A DNA stretch of 64,000 bases, taken from Allium sativum (lineage: Eukaryota > Streptophyta > Magnoliopsida > Asparagales > Amaryllidaceae). The translations under genes were made by a program, and so were the position numbers. Each line of letters starts with the position of its first letter. Within the stretch, counting starts at the first letter, position 1. Below are positions 56,130 through 64,000 of the stretch, one piece after another. The notes beneath the pieces were generated by a model, which worked only from the letters and a program-made list of their open reading frames with translations, did no database searches and was not told the origin of the DNA. The stretch lies in the NCBI GenBank assembly GCA_030737875.1, contig CM060910.1:620137303-620201302 (forward strand), read 5' to 3'.

Positions 56130-59015
56130 GATGCTTACTAGAAGAAGAATCCGTTGCAATATTTTCCATAGGCTAAGCTATTGTAGAGGCAATGGCATTT
56201 TCAATGCATTCAAACTCAGCCGTAGGTCTCCACAAACGTGCAGCTGGAACTGTTGCAATGTCAACCCAAACTCGAGCCGCACCCTCTCCTAACGGGATGA
56301 TATGTACCGTTATTTTTGGGTCGGTTTAAGCCACGTGTCCCTCGGCAACTATATTTCTCGTTCCAAATACATCAACCAACTTACATTTATTCGATGTAGA
56401 ATTTGCAACCTACCAAGTAACAATAATAATTTGATTATATAAATTACTTGAAACACATTATCTTGCGAACGAAGCAGAACTAATATTTGAACTACAAATG
56501 ATATATTATCATAGGAATTGATACCGGGTTCGTCAAAGGACTGAAAGATGCTTGAGTGCTTACTTTCCCAAAAACCACTTTAGATCCTGGCCAAGCTACT
56601 TTTTCACCAACGGCTTCTCCAACATATCTCATATTAGTCGTCAGCTTCCATAAAAAAGCCTTCAGTTTTTTTGGATTGTCTATCGACAGTAGCTTGGCGG
56701 ATGATCCAAGAGGTATATCATTAACAAGTTTTTTTGGATCACTATTGTAGATTCATCCTCCTGCAACAATTTCTTCGCTTCCCATCCAATCATATATCTT
56801 GCATTTATTATCTTCGCTTCCATTCTGGAAAAATAGTAATTTGTCTATCAATTACAAAGATTATAATAAGGTAATATGGGTTTTTAATATCTTGGCCCGA
56901 AACATTGCATAATATTTTTGTGCCACTAAAGGAAAACTTTTCTTTATGTTTAACAAAAATACACACATTTTCACTTATTTTTAATGGCTTGGGCTAAACA
57001 ATATATGACAAAAATGTATTATTTTTATTTTATAGCTACAATAGAAACTAAATTAAAATGTTACCACAGAGTCTTCTTTCTCTTTTTCTGTCGTGCACAC
57101 GATTACTCTATCAGTTGGCCATGCTACTATCGTATTCTTAGCTTCTCCGACACGCGTCATTCCAGCTGCGATCCTCCACAAATAAGCATCTGTTATCTTA
57201 GGAAATTCTATCAAAATTTTCATAGCATTCGGTCCTAAAGGAAATTGATGTACAAACTCATTCGGATCACCTGATAAAATTCTTCCTTCGGCAACTATTT
57301 CATCACACCAATTACAATCCAATAAATCACATTGTTCATGCATTTTCTCCAAAATACCCGATGATTTAAAAAAAACTAAAAATTATAGTAAAAACCAAAA
57401 AACAAATGTTGCAATGTAACTTAAAATTATCATTTCAGATGTGCTTGCATCAGTCCGATTTTGTACACCCTAATAAATTAGTAAATAGGTTAGCGTTTTA
57501 TAACACAAACCGCTCTAAACAATAATATACGGTATCATATAATGAACAAACTATTGATATTAACTAGATTGTTCGCTAGCATGTGAATTTTCTACTTCAA
57601 TTCCAAAATACTATTCTGACAGTCGGTTAGTTTCTTATCATTTGCCTGTGATAAAATGAACTTGGTGAGAGTTATTCCTCTTCCCATTGCTCTTAAGCGC
57701 CCTGGTTTATCTTGTCCTAGAACTTGTGAAAGAGCATCATTGCTTGGTAAAATAGATTGTGATTCACTTTCACAATGTTTTATCTTCTCCTATAATAAAA
57801 ATATGCGGATATATATATATATATACGAGTGTCGGTTTACGTACGAACAAACAAGTAGACTGAGAATCAAATACGCAGTTTTTGAAAAGTTGTCTAAATA
57901 AAAATAATGTTTAATATGACAATAAGTAATGAAAAACTCTTACAATAATGTCAGCAACATCCTTGTTAACTGGTTCACCATTTTTTCAAATGCGAGATTT
58001 AATCCAAATTTAGATCAACCAATGGAAGAAGGTTCCTCGCTCTGCATTTTCTGCATTAAAAAGAAGATCAAATTTAAGATATATTTAACATTAATTAAAA
58101 CTGAATATATGAAACAAGCTAACTTATAAACTTTTAAATCCAAAATAATTTCTCACCATATCTTCAGTTAGTTTCACACTTTTTTTTAAGTGTGAACAAA
58201 ACACTTTCCTCCTATTGGAGGAATTTGGTGGATCACATATGGATCCCCCTGAATTCCTCCAATATGATCCGAGTGTTTTGTTCACACTTAAAAAAAAGTG
58301 TGAACAAAATCGGACTCCATTCCTTTGCGGCTGCATGTATGTGGCATTTGCTTCCATTTCATAGCTTTGTATTTCTCACTTCATATCTAAAAAAAATGTC
58401 GTTGTAATTGTCAAATCATTATGGTGCATATAGTTCCAACTTATAACATTAAAAAAATAAAAATTTAAATATCTCCTTATATCCAAATTCGGATTGCCAA
58501 TGGAAATGTCCTCACTTAAATCTTTAACAACGCCCTTTGTTAAATCTTTCCGACCATTTGTTCAAATTCAGATGGATAAGCTGACTTGTTAATGTATGAC
58601 ATCTTATACCCACTCACTATCCACCAGCTTGCAATTTTAAATGCAACCAGGTTTGAACCAACATTCATGACTCTTTCACATATTCATGTTTGTGTGCATC
58701 TCATGACTAATACACCATGGTATGGAATACTTTGGCATATCAATAATATGTATTCTGATGTATTTTCCATGTAACTCCAATTATAGTACTGATTCCTGAA
58801 TTATGTAAGTATTTCTTTGCCTTAAAAGCCGAACTTCTTTTCAACTTCACAAAATCTCTCCATTCCTTCATGATGTCGATGTAACCTGGCTTTAACTGTA
58901 ATATTTCCTCTTTGGTTTTTGCTTTTACCAACTGACTAACGAATCTACTTTTTGAGGCCCTCCAAATAGCTCCCATTTGCTGGAATATAGACACTTTCTG
59001 CCAGTCTTTATCCAA
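56130..59015 (-). pseudogene. CACTA TNP-type transposase gene (Transposase_24 plus three TNP1 repeats)
   Basis: Minus strand. The start segment (59015-58740) has MGAIWRASKSRFVSQLVKAK and LKPGYIDIMKEWRDFVKLK, matching the plant Ptta/En/Spm family (Transposase_24). Three C-terminal repeats of about 55-80 residues follow: A (57352-57053) with EIVAEGRILSGDP, HQFPLGPNAM, AYLWR and VAWPTDRVIV; B (about 56830-56560) with EEIVAGG, DPKKLVNDIPLGSSAK and VAWPGSKVVFG; C (about 56400-56130) with RNIVAEG, HIIPLGEGAARVWVD and ARLWRPTAEF. These are TNP1 (Transposase_23)-type units. AT-rich gaps with stops between them could be introns. Stops within units B and C show decay. It probably encoded the DNA-binding partner (TNPA-like) of a CACTA element whose 3' end is at 42794. 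Confidence 0.6.
58173..58304. mobile_element. Foldback / MITE-like palindrome of 132 bp
   Basis: The left arm (58173-58206) and right arm (58271-58304) pair at 33 of 34 positions, with the core AAGTGTGAACAAAACACTT. Inside, ATTGGAGGAATTT pairs with GAATTCCTCCAAT, giving a nested stem. No clear target duplication. It lies inside the TNP-type pseudogene region and creates spurious short ORFs on both strands. Confidence 0.75.
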
Positions 59016-59567
59016 TTTGAATCTATCCTAATATCAGTATGAAGAATGAAAACACGGTTAATCAAGCTGATGGTAATGTCTCTTGATATGATCAATTCAA
59101 ATTTGATATTAATATAAAGATATAATAGCTACAGAAAAAACATAGATACATATGGGTATATTGGTTAGCACTATATATGACACAAAAGAATGGTCATCGA
59201 CATCTATTAAATATCGATGCTCGAATTCACAATATGCTCAAGAATAGTACTTATATGAAAATGCACTATCTACCAATCATGAGTTTTTTCTTTGTGATGT
59301 GTTCTTGGTATGCAAATAGTTATATGCTTATACAATTATAAATATCAAAGGAGATTTCACTAGAATCATTTTATCAACTACCAGATGCTCATTCTACAGG
59401 GAACAAACTTTACAATCAAGCCAATACAAAGCAGCACATTGGCGAGCAAATCACACATATTACTAATCCAAACATAGAAACATGCTAAACTTATGTGATG
59501 ACTTTTATGTAGCAATCTAGTCAAGTGTACCATCGCGCTTCTATTTGCATATTTTACCTCTAAGGTA
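59016..59567. other. No recognisable gene
   Basis: AT-rich stretch between the TNP-type pseudogene and the solo LTR; no feature found. Confidence 0.45.
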
Positions 59568-59572
59568 CATGT
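59568..59572. repeat. Target-site duplication (left), CATGT
   Basis: Equal to 62570-62574. Confidence 0.85.
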
Positions 59573-60550
59573 TGAAACACCCTACCTCCGTTAAGGTCGC
59601 TCACAAAGGGAATGCCTTAAGTTTGGTGGAGGGTTATAGGTACAAGACACAGAAAATTTTACAAGATAGATAAGTATAAGCAGCGGAATTCAAATCATTT
59701 ATTGAATACGTGGTTCAATACAAAAGCATTACATCAAATTGTCTTAAAACAACTTCCCAAAACATTACAACATAATTTCTGTCTTGATTAATTAATAAAG
59801 AATCATAAATCATAAATAAAACTGCATAAACCCCCAAGGATAATGTCTAAGAGCCATAGCCAAGATTGAGAGAGAATCCAAATCATACATCTACTTTCTT
59901 GAAGCTTGCAAAGGGTCTGACTAAGCTGCAGTATTCCCTCCCTGTGGACCTGGGGGGGAACGAAAGAAAAGAGGACGAAAGAAAACGGGTCAGACAATAA
60001 GTCTGGTAAGTTCGGTGATTACTAGTATTTAAACAAGGAAAGGGATCATGATAGTAGTAACAGAACATAGGATACTATCCTAATATAAGATAAGAGGAAC
60101 ATGTGATCGCACCCATTACTATAATCTCTGCACCTACTTAACCATTGGATCCACCAGCCCTACGTGTTTATAACAAACGATCCCCTTAATGATCGGCTCC
60201 TACTCGTATGCATTCATATCCTGTGTCACTCGGCCCTGCTAGGCTGTAGATACCTGTGCTGGTCCCACCATGGGGTGTATCAGTCCCTCTGGTGGCAACC
60301 CGACACGATTCAAGATGCACAGTGTATACGACTAATGACCAGTGCCTGATTTTTCCACTCCGGGGTACGTGCACGCCCATACTTCGTTGGAACCTACACT
60401 AGCCCACCAACCGCCGACGTTTTGACCACTTATACTCAGCCAGTAATCATGCCCCACCATTCCTAGTTTCAGGGTAGCATGATACATCTATGTGGGTTAC
60501 TGCTAAAATGGATCCCCGTTACTAGGGTTTTCTAATCAACATGTTTATTT

Positions 60551-60625
60551 GGCTAAGTGTCCAAGTTTACTTAGCCCCACCCATTCATTTAGAATCGGTT
60601 AAGTGTTTTCCTAACTGACTTAACC
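60551..60625. repeat. Two short hairpins with compensating stems
   Basis: GGCTAAGT (60551-60558) pairs with ACTTAGCC (60569-60576). GGTTAAGT (60597-60604) pairs with ACTTAACC (60618-60625). The single difference between the stems is matched on both arms. Confidence 0.75.
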
Positions 60626-60670
60626 CTACCAATTCTGACTTAGCTTTAATTTGTTAAAGCACCAACCACT

Positions 60671-60865
60671 CACATTAGACAGGTCTTGTTGTGGTCACTG
60701 GATGTGTCAGTCCGTTCCGGGAAGGTTTACACCACAACTCAGTCTAACCTCGAGTTCTTTTTGGGCTTGATGCACTAACCACCCACATTAGACAGGTCTT
60801 GTTGTGGTCACTGGATATGCCGGTTGGTTCCGGGCAGATTTACACCACAACTCAGTCAAACCTCG
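60671..60865. repeat. Two tandem hairpins in the solo LTR (GTTGTGGT/ACCACAAC stems)
   Basis: Unit 1 pairs TTAGAC (60675-60680) and GTTGTGGT (60688-60695) with ACCACAAC (60731-60738) and GTCTAA (60742-60747). Unit 2 is alike (60788-60808 with 60844-60860) but its outer arm is decayed by one base. The loop CTGGATATGCCGGTTGGTTC is shared with the other LTRs. Confidence 0.75.
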
Positions 60866-62220
60866 GGTTAGGCATATTCGTCTTTTTCTAAATTCACATT
60901 TTTCTATATATGTCTAATTTCTTTATGTGAATTAAATTTAATTTAATCATGCCATAATTATCCTTTGATTATGCTCGCCATAAATGGTATATCAAATATA
61001 CCATTTTATGAACAAATCTAAGCCATGAATTTTCATATTTTCCCATCGCTACCCCCGTGGAACGTACGCATGAATCACATATAATGTTGGGCTAGTAAAT
61101 TAGCCCAACCCATAAACAAGGAAAGGGGTAATAAACAAGAGAGATGAAATAAAGATAAAATGACATAATTTCAAATTGTCATGTGTAACTTGGCATAGAG
61201 GTATCATTTAACTTTAACTAAATGGGCAAAGGTGAACTTGTGACTAAGTTGGGTCTAGTTGTCATGTAAATTTGACAAGGGTCTAGCATGGAGGTTCAAC
61301 ATATAATCACAGTTTCAACCCACAACTTAGCATATTAACTTATGTATGTCAAAATATAAGAAAACTATTATCAACGTATTTGGACCATAACTTAACATAA
61401 TGACTTATGTGTTAAAACATAAGAGGACTACAATTCCAAGTTTTTCAACATAAATAGATTCAATCCTAACATGAATATACATGAGTGTTGATCTAACGTA
61501 TAACCATGTGTCTAAAATCATAAACTTGCAAATAACCACCAATTTATAACATGACACGTTCTACCATTTACTTGGTAAAATAAATCTATCACCCAATCAT
61601 AATAGATTCCTAACATACAATATGTTCAACACCATAAGCATATAGACATGATCAATATACAATATGTTCATCACCACAAGCATGTAGACATGATTAATAT
61701 ACAATGTGTCCATCGCCACAAGCATATAGAAATGATTAATTACAACGATACTTTAAGATGAACGAAAATCAGATCTTATACATAAGCATCATTCTATATT
61801 CACATTACAACATGTCATGATTCATTTGGAGGAACATTTAAATCTACATAATAACCAACTTACAAACTAAAAGGAATTCTTGCATTCTGAAATCTAAATT
61901 CTGAAATTGGTTAGCTCGCCTTTGATGTAGATCGTTGAATCTGATAATCTTTTAATTTGATTTAGGTTCTTATCTTGTCTTTGAATTGGTGACGGCTACT
62001 CCAAGTTTTCCATTGACAGCATGATAGTTCTAGGATTATTTTTGTGTGAATTTTAGGTTTGAGCATAGGGTTGCTTATATAGAATTTCAACTCAATTTGA
62101 GCCGTCAGATGATCCTAGGGTTAACCACAGCCATCTAGTGAAGATAGGGTGACACCTCAGCCCTAGTGACTCAGCTCTGAGTCACAAAATCATCACCTTT
62201 CAGATCCGCCTGGGGGGGAG

Positions 62221-62290
62221 GCAGGTCGACCCCCAGGTCGACCTGAAGGGGGGAGGTCGACACTAGGGTCGACCCCCTGGTCGACCTGGG
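62221..62290. promoter_or_regulatory. Cluster of five GTCGAC sites
   Basis: AGGTCGACC-type sites occur at about 62225, 62237, 62258, 62271 and 62280 in a G/C-rich island. The related LTRs have one to three at the matching position. Confidence 0.45.
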
Positions 62291-62569
62291 TCCTGGGCGG
62301 GAATTTTCCCGCCCATCCCGCTTCTGTCTTCTGATTCGAATTTGAATTTTTTTCGAGCTGTTTGAATTTATTTGAATTTTTTGGAAACTTCCTTCTGACA
62401 GTCATAACTTCTTCATACGAAGTCCAATTTATGCAAACTCGAACTCTATCTCAACCAGAATTCCGAGACGAACACAATGGCGTAACTCGTTTCCGTTAAT
62501 TCTCACATTTTAAATTGAGTATTGTTTGATTCGTTACTATAACATTAATAGAAAATATGGGGTGTTACA

Positions 62570-62574
62570 CATGT
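62570..62574. repeat. Target-site duplication (right), CATGT
   Basis: Right copy matching 59568-59572. Confidence 0.85.
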
Positions 62575-64000
62575 TTTAACTCAGACCTGTTTCTCTTACA
62601 TAAAAGAATATATTGTAGGCATGGATCAATACACTATTTACTAACAAGTTTGTAGAGCTAATCTTTTCGATCCTAGTCTATGTTACACCTGATTGCAATG
62701 CATTACTATCATTAATACACCTGATCTACCAATTTCAACGGTGCAAAGACTTATCTGCCAACACCACTATGATAAGTTATAGTTGCATGATAGTTATAAT
62801 AGATTGGCACATACATTAACATCAGATCTACATAGTGTCATAAAGATGTATACATATCTAAAGTTAGAGAGATGATTAAGTCAAACACAAAGCACTTTAA
62901 CTTAATGAAGTGAAGTGCCACCCTTGGCTGAAGATAAAAATCTATGCGAAATTACTGTGTTTTGGCATCAAAAAAATGGGGTAATTAACTCATAAAAGAG
63001 TTTTGGTGTCAGACGCGTCTAACGCCAACAGTTGAAAAAGCTCAGATTTGAGATGTTAGATCGTCTAGCCAAAAGGTCAGGTTAGGTTATGAAAGCGTCG
63101 ACGCATCCAAAATTAAATCTGGCCACTTCGGTTCCACTAACTCCACCAAAAGCTGCAACACTTGGGATTACAAATAAAAATCAAATATGTGAGGTATTCT
63201 GACCCCATCAAACAGTAGATAAAAAAGAAAAGTGCATTAATATATGTTCAAACCATGGTAAAAAAGCAAAGCCAGAACTCAAAACAAATCCAAATTAATC
63301 CGGACAACTTAATCGGCCCTCATCAAAATACTTCCTACTGACATCTATCCATTTTTGCATTAATCTACGCACTACCCATATCCACGTTGGACATCACAAT
63401 ACCATCAATCTCCATCCTGTTCACGTCAACGGATTACTTTTTCAAGTTTTGATTGAATCATAATCAATTATTTTATGATGCCCCTTATTTAGAAAGAAAA
63501 TGTGATTAGACTGAGAAAGATAATTGTTGTAGGTCGTAACTATAAGAATTGCTTACTGTGGAATTCATAATTTGAAATAGATTGTCTGTTGTAGATAATT
63601 CATTACTATAATAGGCATACACCATACAATTGAGTTCACCTTGAAATTTGTAATAGAAAGAAATTAAATTGAGCTGCAAAATTCAGCTGACATTATTAAT
63701 TTTTAACAATTATGGTACTTTGCATTTCATCATAATAATAAAGCGAACACTCAATTCTATTGGAAAAATGGTAGAAACGAAAACATATAAACTTTAGCGC
63801 AACACCACAAGAACCCGCACTAACCCATGTTGGGGAATTTTGTGGTTTGAGACGTTAATGGAGGAGAATAAAAGCTGTACTTCTGACTTCAAGGATTTGC
63901 GTAGCAAATTCTTTCAGACAATAGTTCAACTCACCAGGTACAAACGGGTTAACGAACTATTGACCTCAGGATTCAATGAAGCCTTGAAACAGCGTTATCG
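62575..64000. other. No recognisable gene to the window end
   Basis: AT-rich sequence beyond the solo LTR. No domain-bearing ORF, TIR or LTR end found; a gene exon near 63840-64000 cannot be excluded. Confidence 0.4.

Larger units (their letters stand above)
59573..62569 (-). mobile_element. Solo LTR of the hairpin-rich gypsy family
   Basis: TGAAACACCCT ... TGGGGTGTTACA, 2997 bp, flanked by the exact duplication CATGT (59568-59572 and 62570-62574) and without PBS or a second LTR. Same orientation and layout as 943-4228: GTTAAGT hairpins at 60551-60625, paired ACATTAGAC hairpins at 60675-60860, a TATA-like TATATAAG near 62075 (minus sense) and GTCGAC sites at 62225-62284. Confidence 0.85.

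Noticed and set aside
58124..58407. Overlapping plus and minus frames (71 and 77 codons)
   Set aside because: Created by the 132-bp palindrome, which gives similar peptides on both strands.
63840..64000. Possible exon at the right edge
   Set aside because: Higher GC than its surroundings but no domain, splice site or long frame could be supported.

Overview
This is a flowering-plant nuclear window, probably dicot, although the species cannot be read from the sequence. It is AT-rich, transposon-dense intergenic DNA, and no intact host gene was recognised. Nearly every supported feature is a transposable element or its remains: Ty3/gypsy LTR elements primed by initiator Met-tRNA, two Sirevirus-type Ty1/copia elements, a copia deletion derivative, a Mutator-like element (MULE), LINE fragments, a CACTA element and a foldback element.

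Layout, left to right. 1-6970: leader, PBS and 5' LTR of a minus-strand gypsy element running off the left edge, with a related solo LTR nested in it (943-4228, duplication GCTCC). 6971-8020: a Sirevirus-like LTR remnant. About 8021-11621: another LTR of the first family in plus orientation. 11622-15000: a gypsy-like element with a non-coding interior. 16500-19450: a DUF4283 (LINE ORF1-type) pseudogene split by a deleted copia element. 19985-23700: a GRF zinc-finger ORF and a decayed MULE transposase. 23734-41212: a decayed minus-strand Sirevirus (LTR, repeated PPTs, env-like ORF, an extra ORF, RNase H, RT and part of integrase), joined abruptly to a second copy of the MULE/LTR junction. An intact young gypsy element (25632-35488, duplication TATAA) lies inside its env-like ORF. 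42794-43440: a CACTA terminus. 43970-53022: a gag-only, pol-less Sirevirus. 54914-55240: a broken GNA-type lectin segment. 56130-59015: a CACTA TNP-type pseudogene with three C-terminal repeats and a foldback element. 59573-62569: a solo LTR (duplication CATGT).

The only clearly intact large gene is the gypsy gag-pol (28397-32773, 1458 codons), encoding gag, protease, RT, RNase H, integrase and a C-terminal chromodomain-like segment. Its LTRs are about 99.5% identical by eye, so it is the youngest large insertion and possibly still mobile.

The most unusual signals are structural. The long LTR family (268-6970, 943-4228, about 8021-11621, 59573-62569) carries arrays of short hairpins whose stems differ between copies while staying complementary. 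The pol-less Sirevirus has a comparable three-hairpin array (49804-49985). All coordinates and comparisons were made by eye; no alignment or database search was run.
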